Assembly: GCA_948468385.1 (NCBI GenBank)
Contig: CAOKHZ010000012.1
Coordinates: forward strand, 1 to 64,000
Source: an uncultured Faecalicatena sp.
Lineage (GTDB): Bacteria; Bacillota; Clostridia; Lachnospirales; Lachnospiraceae
Direction: 5' to 3'
Length of the DNA: 64,000 nt
Below are positions 1 through 11,400 of this stretch, in pieces. The position numbers and the translations under genes are program-made. Numbering within the stretch: the stretch's first letter is position 1; every line of letters begins with the position of its first letter. The notes below the pieces were generated by a model that searched no databases, was not told the origin of the DNA, and saw only the letters and a program-made list of their open reading frames with translations.

Positions 1-116
1 AGGCGACGGCGATTGGCAACGTCATGGTGCAGATGCTGCATGACGGGACGTTCGAGAGCCTCGCGCAGGCAAGGACCTGTGTTGGGGAATCATTTGGCGT
101 GAAGTATTACGAGTAA
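1..116 (+). CDS. rhaB: Rhamnulokinase, C-terminal fragment (5' end outside window)
   Basis: Reading from base 3 gives an open frame of 37 codons ending at the TAA at 114-116. The residues ATAIGNVMVQ match the conserved C-terminal segment of FGGY sugar kinases of the rhamnulokinase type, where this glycine-rich stretch lies close to the nucleotide site. Rhamnulokinase phosphorylates L-rhamnulose, the product of the isomerase encoded 52 bases downstream, so the two genes form the core of a rhamnose operon. Only the tail is visible, so the identification leans on the neighbour. Confidence 0.7.
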   Translation, partial: ATAIGNVMVQMLHDGTFESLAQARTCVGESFGVKYYE

Positions 117-168
117 CTACATATTATATGTAAGTTCACATAGTAAAAGAAAGAGAGGTCATGAAGAA

Positions 169-1422
169 ATGACAAGGTATGAATCAGCGAAGGAGATTTT
201 TGCAAAGTATGGCGTGGACACGGACGCGGCGATTGAAAAGTGTAAGTCGGTTCCGGTTTCCCTTCATTGTTGGCAGGGCGACGACGTGATTGGTTTTGAC
301 CATGACGGCCCGCTGACGGGCGGTATTCAGACGACCGGTAACTATCCGGGAAAGGCCAAGACCCCAGACGAGTTGTTCGCCGACATGGACAAGGCGTTAA
401 GCCTGATGCCGGGTGCAAAGAAGATCAACGTACATGCGTGCTACGCGATTTTCGAGGACGGCGAGTTCGTAGATCGTGACAAAATCGAGCCAAAGCATTT
501 CCAGAGATGGGTCGACTTTGCAAAAGAGAGAGGTATGGGACTGGATTTCAACCCGACGTTCTTCTCCCATGACAAGGTAAAGGATGGCCTTACGCTGTCC
601 AGCCCGGACGAGGAGACGAGAAAGTTTTGGATTGAGCACGGCAAGGCTTGTATCCGCATTTCCAATTATTTTGCGGAGCAGACAGGGATTCCGTGTGTCA
701 TGAATATTTGGACGGGTGACGGCTACAAAGATGTTCCGGCCGATCGTATGGGACCGAGGGTTCGTTACAAAGAGTCCATTGACGCGATTCTTTCCGAGCC
801 TTACGATCCGAAGTGGGTAAAACCATGCGTAGAGTCCAAGGTGTTTGGTATCGGCGTGGAGGCTTACACGGTAGGTTCCGCCGAGTTCACGTTAAGCTAC
901 GCGGCCGCCAACAAGGAGAAGTGCCTGCCGCTTATGGACAACGGCCACTATCATCCAACGGAGGTCGTATCTGACAAGATTCCGGCGCTTTTGACATTCT
1001 TCCCGGAGGTTGCCCTGCATGTGACCAGAGGCATTCGTTGGGACAGCGACCATGTGTTGCTTTTGGATGACGAGACGAAGGAAATAGCCAAGGAAATCGT
1101 GCGCTGTGAGAACGGGCTTGACCGCGTATACATCGCGCTGGATTACTTTGACGCTTCTATCAACCGTGTGTCCGCATGGGTAACCGGATTCCGCGCGATG
1201 CAGCAGGCATTGTTGAATGCGTTGTGCACGCCGAACGAGATGTTAAAAGAATTGCAGGATACCAACCAGATGACGAAAAAGATGGTTCTTATGGAAGAAA
1301 TCAAGATGTTGCCAATCGGCGATGTTTGGGAAGAGTACTGCAAGCGTTGTGGCGTTGCGGCGACGGGATGGCTTGCGGAGATTGAGAAGTACGAGGAGGA
1401 AGTTCTCTCGAAACGTGCATAA
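169..1422 (+). CDS. rhaA: L-rhamnose isomerase
   Basis: A 417-residue protein of the usual RhaA length (about 419). It interconverts L-rhamnose and L-rhamnulose in the cytoplasm. Family hallmarks are the N-terminal VPVSLHCWQGDDV segment, the metal-binding acidic and histidine residues in GVEAYTVGSAEF, MDNGHYHPTE and RWDSDHV, and the C-terminal catalytic-loop region. The start at 169 is preceded by AGAGAGG; an ATG at 160 runs into a stop after two codons. It follows the rhamnulokinase tail by 52 bases and is closed by a strong terminator, so it is probably the last gene of a rhamnose operon. Confidence 0.95.
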   Translation: MTRYESAKEIFAKYGVDTDAAIEKCKSVPVSLHCWQGDDVIGFDHDGPLTGGIQTTGNYPGKAKTPDELFADMDKALSLMPGAKKINVHACYAIFEDGEFVDRDKIEPKHFQRWVDFAKERGMGLDFNPTFFSHDKVKDGLTLSSPDEETRKFWIEHGKACIRISNYFAEQTGIPCVMNIWTGDGYKDVPADRMGPRVRYKESIDAILSEPYDPKWVKPCVESKVFGIGVEAYTVGSAEFTLSYAAANKEKCLPLMDNGHYHPTEVVSDKIPALLTFFPEVALHVTRGIRWDSDHVLLLDDETKEIAKEIVRCENGLDRVYIALDYFDASINRVSAWVTGFRAMQQALLNALCTPNEMLKELQDTNQMTKKMVLMEEIKMLPIGDVWEEYCKRCGVAATGWLAEIEKYEEEVLSKRA

Positions 1423-1470
1423 TAGATGCATGATGAGAAAATATCTTAAAGAAATGTAGAAAAAATGTGG

Positions 1471-1521
1471 AAAAAGGGCAGTCTTGTCACACTTGAAAAA
1501 GTGCGGATGGACTGCCTTTTT
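1471..1521 (+). terminator. Rho-independent terminator after rhaA
   Basis: GGCAGTC at 1477-1483 pairs with GACTGCC at 1510-1516. The stem is flanked by A5 on the left and T5 on the right, so it may work in both directions, for rhaA on the plus strand and for the Rpn remnant on the minus strand. Confidence 0.85.
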
Positions 1522-1559
1522 GTTTGGGGAATGACTACTTCTCAAATGAACAAAAGAAT

Positions 1560-2000
1560 TCAGTTTTCAGAACTTTCTTGTTCTCGTTTCAGAAGTTTTG
1601 TGAGTCTGCGAATCTCTTCGTCCCTTTGACTTAGTTCTTTATTTTGGTGAGCCAATAATTCATTCTGCGAGTCAATTGCGTCTTGCATTTCGTCAATCAT
1701 TAGTTGAACGGTATTTTTATCCAATATTTTTAGTTCCTCTGAAAATATACCCATAATTTTCTCCGTGTTCTGACACATGGTGTAGACATCTTTGTACAAG
1801 GGAATGAACTCGGGATATTGCTCAATCAATTTTACAATCCATTCCGGGTCATCCACGCTCAAGAAAGCGAGCCACGCATCCAATTGGTTTTTGATACCTT
1901 TATTGTATAGGTTTTGGCGGAAGACCTTCATGGACCGTGTTGCCATCCATATACCGACGCTACCATAGAAAAAGAAAATGTCCATTGATTTTATTCCCAC
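1560..2000 (-). pseudogene. Remnant of an Rpn/PD-(D/E)XK nuclease family transposase-like protein
   Basis: Only the C-terminal part of an Rpn-type (recombination-promoting nuclease, transposase_31-like) protein is recognisable. The segment LDAWLAFLSVDDPEWI, the following PEFIPLYKDVY helix and a coiled Gln/Glu-rich tail are typical of the many Lachnospiraceae copies. Full-length members are about 280-330 residues and carry the nuclease motif in the N-terminal half; here the first ~30 residues are unrelated and the catalytic half is missing. It is 146 residues at most, probably untranslated or inactive, and marks an old mobile-element-type insertion between rhaA and pepT. Confidence 0.65.
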
Positions 2001-2056
2001 AGTATTTTAAAATGAGGGTATCATAAGTATTTTTATGAAAGGAAAGGGTGAAAGAT

Positions 2057-3289
2057 ATGTCGAATTCGAAAGTGGCAGAAAATTTTTTAAGGTACGTGAA
2101 AGTGGATACGCAGTCGGATGACGGAGGGGCGTATAACGTACCCTCCACGGAGAAACAGCGTGATTTGGCAAAGCTTTTATATGACGAGCTTTTGGAAATG
2201 GGGGCAAGCAACGTACGCTATGACGAGGAGCATTGTTACGTGTACGCCGTGATTCCTTCCAATCTGGAGTCGGAGTCGGATGCGCCCGCCATCGGTTTTA
2301 TCGCGCATGTGGATACTTCCCCGGCCGTGAGCGGGAGAGGGGTAAAGCCAAGGGTGATTGAAAATTATGACGGCGGCGACATTGTTTTGAATTCAGAGAA
2401 ACATATCGTAACTCGTGTGGATGATTTTCCGGCATTACAAGGATGCAAGGGAAAAAGTCTGATTGTGACTGACGGCGAAACGCTTCTTGGCGCCGATGAC
2501 AAGGCGGGCGTGGCTGAAATCATGGCCATGGCGGCATACCTTTTGGCGCACCCGGAAGTAAAGCACGGAAAAGTATGCATTGGCTTCACTCCGGACGAGG
2601 AAATCGGCAGGGGCGTGGATTATTTTGACATTAAGGGCTTTGGTGCCGATTATGCATATACCGTGGACGGTGGCATGCTTGGAGATATCAATTATGAGTG
2701 TTTTAACGCGGCAGCGGCGACGCTTACCGTCAGGGGAAAAAGCGTCCATCCCGGTACGGCGAAAGGGGTCATGAAAAACGCCGTAAAGCTTGCCTATGCG
2801 TTTATCAACGCGCTTCCCGACGAGTGTCCCGAGAATACGGAAGGATACGAGGGGTTTTATCATGTAGACGACATCCGGGGCAACGTGGAGGAAGTGGTCG
2901 CGGAGTATATTATCCGTGACCATGACAAGGCAAAATTTGAAGAACGAAAAGAAATTTTTGTAAAGACGGCGGAAGAGCTGAATGAAACGTTTGGGGAGGG
3001 GGCTTTCCGCGTGGAAATGTCCGATACGTATTATAATATGAGGCAACCGATTGAGAAGAAAATGGAGGTAGTGGATAATCTTGTCAGGGCGATGCGGAAG
3101 GCGGGCGTGGAGCCGGATATTTCTCCGATTCGGGGAGGTACGGACGGGGCGCGGCTCTCTTTCGACGGACTTTTGTGCCCGAATCTTTGTACCGGAGGAG
3201 ACGGGTTCCATGGCAGAAACGAATATGCCTGCGTGGAAGACATGGAGAAGGTGGTCGAGATTTTGCTGAATTTAGTGGTTGCTTTCTAA
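2057..3289 (+). CDS. pepT: Peptidase T (tripeptide aminopeptidase)
   Basis: An M20B zinc aminopeptidase that removes N-terminal residues from tripeptides in the cytoplasm. Visible metal and catalytic motifs are GFIAHVDTSP (His), LLGADDKAGVAE (bridging Asp), FTPDEEIGRG (catalytic Glu plus ligand), YTVDGG, and near the C-terminus GGDGFHGRNEY (His). Starting at the ATG at 2057 gives 410 residues, the family norm. This start is preferred over a GTG at 2048 because AAAGGAAAGGG ends at 2047, directly against the GTG but 9 bases from the ATG. It is monocistronic between the Rpn remnant and guaB. Confidence 0.95.
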   Translation: MSNSKVAENFLRYVKVDTQSDDGGAYNVPSTEKQRDLAKLLYDELLEMGASNVRYDEEHCYVYAVIPSNLESESDAPAIGFIAHVDTSPAVSGRGVKPRVIENYDGGDIVLNSEKHIVTRVDDFPALQGCKGKSLIVTDGETLLGADDKAGVAEIMAMAAYLLAHPEVKHGKVCIGFTPDEEIGRGVDYFDIKGFGADYAYTVDGGMLGDINYECFNAAAATLTVRGKSVHPGTAKGVMKNAVKLAYAFINALPDECPENTEGYEGFYHVDDIRGNVEEVVAEYIIRDHDKAKFEERKEIFVKTAEELNETFGEGAFRVEMSDTYYNMRQPIEKKMEVVDNLVRAMRKAGVEPDISPIRGGTDGARLSFDGLLCPNLCTGGDGFHGRNEYACVEDMEKVVEILLNLVVAF

Positions 3290-4861
<1,572 letters not shown>

Positions 4862-4914
4862 CATGTAAGTGGATTTGAACATGGAGCAAAAAGTAAATAT
4901 ATTTGTTTGAAAAA

Positions 4915-4943
4915 CAAAAGTCCGGGCGGGTGCCCGGATTTTT
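4915..4943 (+). terminator. Rho-independent terminator after guaB
   Basis: TCCGGGC at 4921-4927 and GCCCGGA at 4932-4938 form a 7-bp GC-rich stem with a GGGT loop, followed by TTTTT. Confidence 0.9.
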
Positions 4944-5036
4944 CGATGAAGGCCACGATGCGGACATGCCACATGTATTACTTTGTTTACGGAGAAAGCC
5001 ATGATTCATGGCCGGACCCAGACATGAACGGCAATT

Positions 5037-5056
5037 GAAGATTTCATAAAATCTTC
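5037..5056. repeat. Perfect palindrome upstream of the amidase gene
   Basis: GAAGATTT and AAATCTTC form an 8-bp inverted repeat around CATA. It lies just upstream of the predicted amidase promoter, so it may be an operator; no T-run follows, so a terminator role is less likely. Confidence 0.5.
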
Positions 5057-5066
5057 ATAAAACATT

Positions 5067-5096
5067 TTCAACATGTTAAAAGTGCAGGATTATAAT
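5067..5096 (+). promoter_or_regulatory. Likely promoter of the amidase-aroK pair
   Basis: A perfect TATAAT at 5091-5096 is preceded 17-18 bases upstream by a weak -35 (TTCAAC/TCAACA at 5067-5073). The rest of the 294-base gap between guaB and this gene holds the guaB terminator and the palindrome. Confidence 0.55.
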
Positions 5097-5155
5097 TAAA
5101 CACCTGATAAGCTTGTTGGCTTGGTGAGAATATAGATTTTGAAGGAATGGTACAA

Positions 5156-5845
5156 ATGAGAACACGGAGAAGAAGAAAAAGAAACGGTGTCACGGAAATG
5201 TTGCAGGTTTTGGACAAACGAAGCATTCTTGTTGGTTTTGGAATTGGTGTCTTGTTGGTTTTGGCAATCGTGTTGACGGTGAGGGCCTTTACTGACGGAG
5301 GGAGCAGTACATACGGCAAATTGGACGTGGACGCGTCGGAGCCGGACATTAGTGTTCAGCTCTTGGATGTGAATGAATATTCCAGGCCGGGGGACGCCAC
5401 GGATCCAATTACGGCCATTGTGATACATTATACGGCCAATCCTGGCAGTACCGCGCAGAATAACCGGGATTATTTTAACAGCCTGCAGGACGGACACGGG
5501 GACTATGTGAGCAGTCATTTTGTAATCGGTCTTGATGGTGAAATCGTGCAATGTATCCCTACATGGGAAATCGCCTATGCTTCCAATGACAGAAACCATG
5601 ACACGGTTTCCATCGAATGCTGCCATCCGGACGAGACAGGGGTGTTTAATAAAGAAACCTATGAGTCCATGGTTCATTTGACGGCGTTTCTTTGTGCAAA
5701 ATTTAATTTGGATGAAAATGACGTGATTCGCCATTATGACGTGACAGGAAAGAATTGCCCGAAATATTTCGTGGAGGACGAAAAGGCCTGGGAACAATTT
5801 AAAAAGGATGTCGGCAGGGCATTAGACAAAGGGAGCGGAAAATAG
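5156..5845 (+). CDS. Membrane-anchored N-acetylmuramoyl-L-alanine amidase (Amidase_2)
   Basis: A 229-residue protein with an Arg/Lys-rich cytoplasmic N-terminus, one membrane segment (about residues 27-45, GFGIGVLLVLAIVLTV) and an extracellular amidase_2/PGRP-like zinc domain. Visible active-site elements are AIVIHYTAN (Zn His), the SIECCHP strand and IRHYDVTGKNCPKYF (Zn His and Cys). It should cleave the bond between N-acetylmuramate and the stem peptide at the cell surface. The ATG at 5156 sits 9 bases after GAAGGA; an ATG at 5147 is too close. The stop is followed after one base by aroK, so the two are cotranscribed. Confidence 0.85.
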   Translation: MRTRRRRKRNGVTEMLQVLDKRSILVGFGIGVLLVLAIVLTVRAFTDGGSSTYGKLDVDASEPDISVQLLDVNEYSRPGDATDPITAIVIHYTANPGSTAQNNRDYFNSLQDGHGDYVSSHFVIGLDGEIVQCIPTWEIAYASNDRNHDTVSIECCHPDETGVFNKETYESMVHLTAFLCAKFNLDENDVIRHYDVTGKNCPKYFVEDEKAWEQFKKDVGRALDKGSGK

Positions 5846-5846
5846 G

Positions 5847-6368
5847 ATGAAAACATTTGACTACAATATCATATTGATTGGATTTATGGGAACCGGAAAG
5901 TCCACGATAGCAAAAAAGCTTTCTTACATGCACCGGCTGGAAGTGGTGGAGATGGACGAGGAGATCGTACGCAGGCAGGGGATGAGTATTCCGGACATTT
6001 TTGCCGAACATGGAGAGGAATATTTTCGCAATCTGGAGACGGAGCTTTTGCGGGATCTGCAGTCTAGGGGCGGCAAGGTGATTTCCTGCGGCGGGGGCGC
6101 GCCCCTCCGGGCGGAAAATGTTTCGCTGATGAAGCAAAACGGCCGAGTGGTGCTTTTAACCGCGACACCGGAAAGTGTATATGAACGGGTAAAGAATGGT
6201 AAGAACCGTCCGATTCTGAATGGAAACATGAACGTGGAGTATATTGCCTCATTGATGGAAAAGAGAAGGGAAAAATACGAGGCGGCGGCGGACGTCGTGG
6301 TTGCCACGGACGGGAAGGTCATATGGCAGATTTGCGAAGAGTTGACGCAAGCGTTAAAAAAGGGTTGA
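5847..6368 (+). CDS. aroK: Shikimate kinase
   Basis: Phosphorylates shikimate at the 3-OH with ATP in the chorismate pathway. The 173-residue protein has the P-loop GFMGTGKST at the N-terminus, the shikimate-binding region around EMDEEIVRRQGMSI and EYFRNLE, the SCGGGAPLR motif and the lid region KNRPIL with its conserved Arg. Length and order match the family. It starts one base after the amidase stop, implying translational coupling to an otherwise unrelated gene. Confidence 0.95.
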   Translation: MKTFDYNIILIGFMGTGKSTIAKKLSYMHRLEVVEMDEEIVRRQGMSIPDIFAEHGEEYFRNLETELLRDLQSRGGKVISCGGGAPLRAENVSLMKQNGRVVLLTATPESVYERVKNGKNRPILNGNMNVEYIASLMEKRREKYEAAADVVVATDGKVIWQICEELTQALKKG

Positions 6369-6419
6369 AAAATGCTGAAATGTATTATAAAATGGAATGC
6401 AGTTGAGATTTATAGTTAC

Positions 6420-6468
6420 ATGTCGCCCATTGGCCGGGAGATGTGCGTAAATCCGGCTGATGCGACAT
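6420..6468 (+). promoter_or_regulatory. Structured leader upstream of efp
   Basis: Nested pairing is visible: ATGTCGC (6420-6426) with GCGACAT (6462-6468), and inside it GCCGG (6433-6437) with CCGGC (6453-6457). It lies in the 160-base gap between aroK and efp. A weak promoter (TTGAAA 6365, TATAAA 6386, spacing only 15) could transcribe it. No T-run follows, so it is not an ordinary terminator. I do not recognise it as a known riboswitch class. Confidence 0.4.
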
Positions 6469-6528
6469 CCGTCATACTGGACATGGCGGGTGGCTAAAAT
6501 GCGGTATCAATTTGAAGGAGGATTACAA

Positions 6529-7086
6529 ATGGTTTCAGCAGGAGATTTTAAGAATGGCATAACCGTGGAGATTGAGGGAAATATTTATCAGATTCTGGAG
6601 TTCCAGCATGTAAAACCGGGCAAGGGCGCGGCGTTCGTCCGCACCAAGTTAAAGAACATCATCAGCGGCGGCGTGGTGGAAAAGACGTTCCGTCCGACCG
6701 AGAAGTTTGAGAACGCACATATTGACAGGAAGGACATGCAGTACTTGTATCAGGACGGTGACCTTTATAATTTCATGGACGTGGAGACGTACGACCAGAT
6801 CGCGCTGAACTCCGACGTGGTTGGTGATGCCTTGAAGTTTGTGAAGGAAAATGAGATTGTCAAGATTTGCTCTCACAAGGGCAATGTGTTTTCCGTGGAG
6901 CCGCCGTTGTTCGTGGAATTGGCGATTACCGAGACGGAGCCGGGATTCAAGGGCGACACCGCGCAGGGCGCGACCAAGCCGGCCACCGTGGAGACGGGCG
7001 CGGTCGTGATGGTTCCGTTGTTCGTGGAGATGGGAGATGTCTTAAAGATTGATACTAGGACGGGAGAATATCTGTCGAGAGTGTGA
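6529..7086 (+). CDS. efp: Elongation factor P
   Basis: A 185-residue translation factor that relieves ribosome stalling at consecutive prolines. It has the three OB-type domains of EF-P: the N-terminal KOW-like domain with the modified-residue loop VKPGKGAAF, then the two barrels ending in [12 protein letters not shown]. The ATG at 6529 follows GAAGGAGG by a standard spacing; an earlier in-frame ATG at 6460 lacks a ribosome site and would add non-homologous residues. The gene seems to be transcribed alone behind a structured leader. The cell-wall protein at 8405 has a long PEEP/PKEP stalk, a natural client for EF-P. Confidence 0.96.
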   Translation: MVSAGDFKNGITVEIEGNIYQILEFQHVKPGKGAAFVRTKLKNIISGGVVEKTFRPTEKFENAHIDRKDMQYLYQDGDLYNFMDVETYDQIALNSDVVGDALKFVKENEIVKICSHKGNVFSVEPPLFVELAITETEPGFKGDTAQGATKPATVETGAVVMVPLFVEMGDVLKIDTRTGEYLSRV

Positions 7087-7423
7087 CGCGGACGGAAGAA
7101 TTCATCCGCAGGACGACCATTGCTCCATCGCCAAATATTATGAAAAATTAACAGGAACAAAAATCCAGTAAAACAAGGGTTCCGACGAGATTTTGCCCTG
7201 CCGGGCGGATTGATTTTGGAGCAAAAATTATACAAGCTTCACAAAATATCGCGAACGAGAAAATAGGGGGTTGCTTTCTGGCAGCCCCCTCGTTATAATC
7301 TATTCACATGATATTTTTCAAATCCATTTATTTTTTAATAAAACTGGTTTATCAAAATGGCATGTTTCAATGCCGGCTTTCTCATTTAATTTCAAGATGG
7401 ACGCGCGAAATGAAAGGAGTAGC
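7087..7423. other. Intergenic region with a GC-rich hairpin
   Basis: This 337-base gap holds no convincing gene. Its clearest element is GGGGGTTGC (7266-7274) facing GCAGCCCCC (7281-7289), a 9-bp stem with one G-T pair. It is followed by only a weak T tract, so it could be a poor terminator for efp or a leader hairpin of the DUF5688 gene. The ribosome site AAAGGAG at 7413-7419 serves the next gene. Confidence 0.45.
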
Positions 7424-8374
7424 ATGAATTATCAGGAGTTTGCAAGCGCGGTTGAAAAGAGAATGAACCACAAGATGAAAGGGGGAATGAAGGCGAATCT
7501 ATATAGGACGCTCAGAAACAATGGAACCGAGAGGATGGGAATCATGATGGAGGCGGCAGGCAGGAACATGTCTCCGACGATATACCTGGAAGAGTTTTAC
7601 GTGCGCTATCAAAAAGGGGAAACGATGGACGACATCGTAAAGGACATCGAAAGGTTCTGTCATGAGGCCGAAGCGCAGATGCCGGAAGGGATTGGCATGC
7701 TGGAGCGGTTCGGCCAGATTCGCGACAAGATTGTTTTTAAATTAATTAACACGAGCCAGAATCAGGACTTGCTACAAGAGATTCCCAGCATGCCGTTTTT
7801 GGATTTGAGCATTGTTTTTTACGTCCTTCTTGGCATTCACTCTAAAGGAACGGCGACGATGCTGATTCGAAATGAACATCTCAAGTTGTGGGACGTAAAG
7901 GCAGAGGACGTGATAAAGGCGGCAGAGCAAAACGTGTCCCATCTTCTTCCGGCGGAATTGACCACGATGAGGCAGACGATGGACGACCTTTTGTGTCCTT
8001 CCGAAAAAGGCGGGCGGAGGAATCTTCTGGAGCGTGGGGCGAGTACCTCAAAATCTGATCAAGAGGACGAGGGGGATTTCATGTACGTTCTCTCCAACCA
8101 GTTACGCAGTTTCGGCGCGGCGAGCATCGTTTATCCGCATGTGTTGGAGATGGTTGGGAAAATTGTCGGTGAAGATTTCTGCGTGCTCCCGAGTAGTGTG
8201 CACGAGGTCATTATCGTGCCCGAATCCTATAGCCTCGAACAGAAGGAAATGGACGAGATGGTGACGGAAATCAACGCCACCCAGGTGGCCGACGAGGAAG
8301 TGCTTTCCAATCATGCCTATTTTTACGAACGGGCCGCGAAAAAGTTAATCTTGCAAAAGTACGTTAATTGCTAG
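7424..8374 (+). CDS. DUF5688 family protein
   Basis: A 316-residue cytoplasmic protein with no signal peptide or membrane segment. It belongs by recognition to DUF5688, a family common in Lachnospiraceae: an N-terminal helical part (MNYQEFASAVEKRM, then YLEEFYVRYQKGETMDDIV) and a C-terminal part ending in LSNHAYFYERAAKKLIL. The residues FMYVLSNQLRSFGAASIVYPHVL and VIIVPES in the middle are typical. Its function is unknown. The start at 7424 follows AAAGGAG. It lies 30 bases before the giant SpaA-repeat gene and may be cotranscribed with it, but I see no functional link. Confidence 0.75.
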   Translation: MNYQEFASAVEKRMNHKMKGGMKANLYRTLRNNGTERMGIMMEAAGRNMSPTIYLEEFYVRYQKGETMDDIVKDIERFCHEAEAQMPEGIGMLERFGQIRDKIVFKLINTSQNQDLLQEIPSMPFLDLSIVFYVLLGIHSKGTATMLIRNEHLKLWDVKAEDVIKAAEQNVSHLLPAELTTMRQTMDDLLCPSEKGGRRNLLERGASTSKSDQEDEGDFMYVLSNQLRSFGAASIVYPHVLEMVGKIVGEDFCVLPSSVHEVIIVPESYSLEQKEMDEMVTEINATQVADEEVLSNHAYFYERAAKKLILQKYVNC

Positions 8375-8404
8375 AAACACATTGCCGATGAAAAGGAGAT
8401 AAGA

Positions 8405-11400
8405 ATGGTGAAATATCAGGGAATCAAGGTGGGGATTCTTGCATCGGTAATGGCGGCAGTTCTTTTGCAGCCGGTTTGTGTGTTGGCAAAGGCGGTGAAT
8501 GAGGAAACGGTGACACCAGTGCAAGAGACGAAAGACGGCATTGACCCCGGCGAGGACATGGGATTTTTTGGAACGCCGGGCGAACTGGAGGTATACGAGG
8601 CGGACAAAGGCGGCGCCGTGGGCGGCATGTTACGTCGAGCCATCGGTCGTGCGAATGGCTGGGACGCGGGTGGCCTGGGATTGTCAGGCACGGTATATGC
8701 GAGGATGTACAATGAGGGCGGGGACACGCTTTCCGGCGTGTTTGGCTTTGAGAAGTCGCGGTTGCTGTCTTGGATGCATGAGCAGGCGAGTACGGGATAT
8801 TATCTTGGTACCGTCTATGATGGAGGTGACAATCGAAATCCAAACGGCGACGCGAATTATAACGGGCGTGACGTAAGACCTGGGCAGGCGGGCTTAAACT
8901 GTACCGGGTTTGTGTGGCACATGTTGATGAAGGCCGGGGCGCGCGTGACGGGGGAAAGTGATGGGAAGAACACGAGTTTCGTGAACAATACCGAAGCGTT
9001 GCTGCGCGCAGGTGCAAATGTGGACAACTCGGGAACGAACCCGGTGGTGCCGGGGGAATCTGGCTGGGTGTCCTTCCTCGCAAGTTCACATGTGGAGTAC
9101 AAGACATACATATCCGACAGTTGGGACGACATGGTGCGGGTGCTCGTGGCAGACGATTATTGGGATGCGGGCGACCTTGTATGGACGTGGGACTTGAAGA
9201 ATCCGTTGATTTCCGGTGCGGGTGGCAATAATGGCAAGTTCCCGAATGCGGATACGGCGCAGAGAATCTTTTTTACGGAGGGAATGTATGGTCATGCCGC
9301 GTCGGGCTTGAGTTGGGGAAACAGTGCGTATAACCATGTTTTGCTATATTGCGGGGAAGAATTTGCGCGATACGCGGACGAGTCGGCCAATAATTACACG
9401 CAGTACGTCAGCGGGGTGTCCGATCAGTTGGTTTGGCACTCTTCAGAGACACATTTTAATTATCAAACATGGGCGCCGGATGATTCCACGCCGTGGAACC
9501 AGATTACGAGCATATTTCCGAAAGAGAGCGGAGGTCCTTACGCGGTAACGATTATCAAGACCGGGGAGTCCGTGGGAAAGCTGAAATTGAAAAAGGTTTC
9601 GGCGAACCAGAACTGGACGAATGGAAATCATTGCTATTCTCTGGCGGGATCGATTTATGGCGTTTATCGTACGGACACTGGTGCGAGAAGCCAGGAGGAG
9701 CCGGTGGCAACGCTCGTTACGGATGAAAACGGGGATACGGGCGAGGTCGAGTTGGACGTGGGAACATATTACGTGAAAGAAATCACGGCACCGAAAGGTT
9801 ACACGCTGGACGTGGAGAGCCACCAAGTGGTAGTGGAAAGCAGCCAGACGGCGACGGTACAGTCGTTGGAAACACCGCAAAGGTTGCGGATTCGTTTAAG
9901 TAAGGTGGATGCGCAGACGGGACTTGCCACGCCGCAAAACGCGGCAACACTTGCAGGCGCGGTGTACGGGATATACGATCTGGCGGGAAACAAGGTGGAT
10001 GAACTGACCACGGACGCGAACGGGTTGGCGGTTTCGCAGGAATTGCCGCTTGGCGATTACACGGTGAGGGAAACGAAGGCACCGATAGGCTACCTGCTTG
10101 ATGGAAAAGCATATACGGTGAACGGGAGCGTTGCCAAGGACACGACGACGCAAGTGTTCGAGTATGGGGTGACCAGTGCGGAAGTACCGCAAAAGGTACG
10201 GATTCGGCTTAACAAGGTGGATGCGGAAACCGGAAAGGGCGAGTCACAGGGTGCGGCAACGCTTGCGGGCGCGGTATACGAGGTTTACGATTCGGCGGGA
10301 AACAAGATGGACGAACTGACCACGGACGCGAACGGGTCGGCGGTTTCGCAGGAGTTGCCGCTTGGCGACTATACGGTAAGGGAAACGAAGGCCTCCATGG
10401 GCTATTTGGTTGACGGCCAAAGTCATGTGGTGAGGGCAAGTGTTCCGAAAGACGCGACGACGCAGGTATTCGAGTATGAGGTGGAAAGCGGCGAGGACGT
10501 GATTCGCGGCAACGTGGAAATTGTCAAGCTTTTAGAAAATCTGGAGGCAGATGACGATACCATGGAGGGGCTTTCGGGAATCGAGTTTTCGTTTACCTCG
10601 AAAACCACGGGGGACACGGTATTGACTATCATGACGGATGAGAACGGGTTTGCAACGACGGCTTCGGACGAGCAGCCACGGGGGACACTTTTGTATGACA
10701 CCTATACGGTTACGGAGACAAAGTATCCGAAAGGAGTGAAACCCATTGAACCGTTTGACGTGACCATTTCCAGAGAGCGGGTGACGCTCAAGGGCATTTA
10801 TAAAGAGGACAAGTGGATTGTGAGTCCGGTGACGGTCGTGAAGAGGGATGCAAGCACTGGCAAAGCCATCCCGATGGCGGGAGTGGAATTTCGTTTGCTG
10901 GATGAGAACAAAGAACCAGTTACGATGACGACGCGTTATCCGAACGAAGAAGTGCATGAGACATTTAAAACCAATGAGGAAGGTCAGTTTACGTTTCCGA
11001 ACATGTTGAAGAGCGGTACGTATTATCTGGAGGAACAAAATGCGCCGGGAGGATATTTGAAAGGAGAACTTTTGGAATTCAAGGTCGAGGACGGCGCGAC
11101 GTGGGAACATCCTTTGGTAGTTGAATATGCGGATGAAAACGCGATGGGAAAGATACGCATCGAAAAGGTCGGCGTGAAAAACACGGATGAAGAAACAAAT
11201 GGCGAAAATGCAGATGGAGAGACGAAAGATGGAGAGGCATCAGATGAGAAAGCGGCGGATATCGAGACGGAGTTGCCACTGGATGGTGCCAGGTTTGAAA
11301 TCATGGCGGCAGAAAATATCGTCACGCCAGATGGGACGGTCAGGGCGTTAGAAGGAGATGTGGTAGACACGGTCACGACGGTGCAAGGCGTGGCAGAGTC

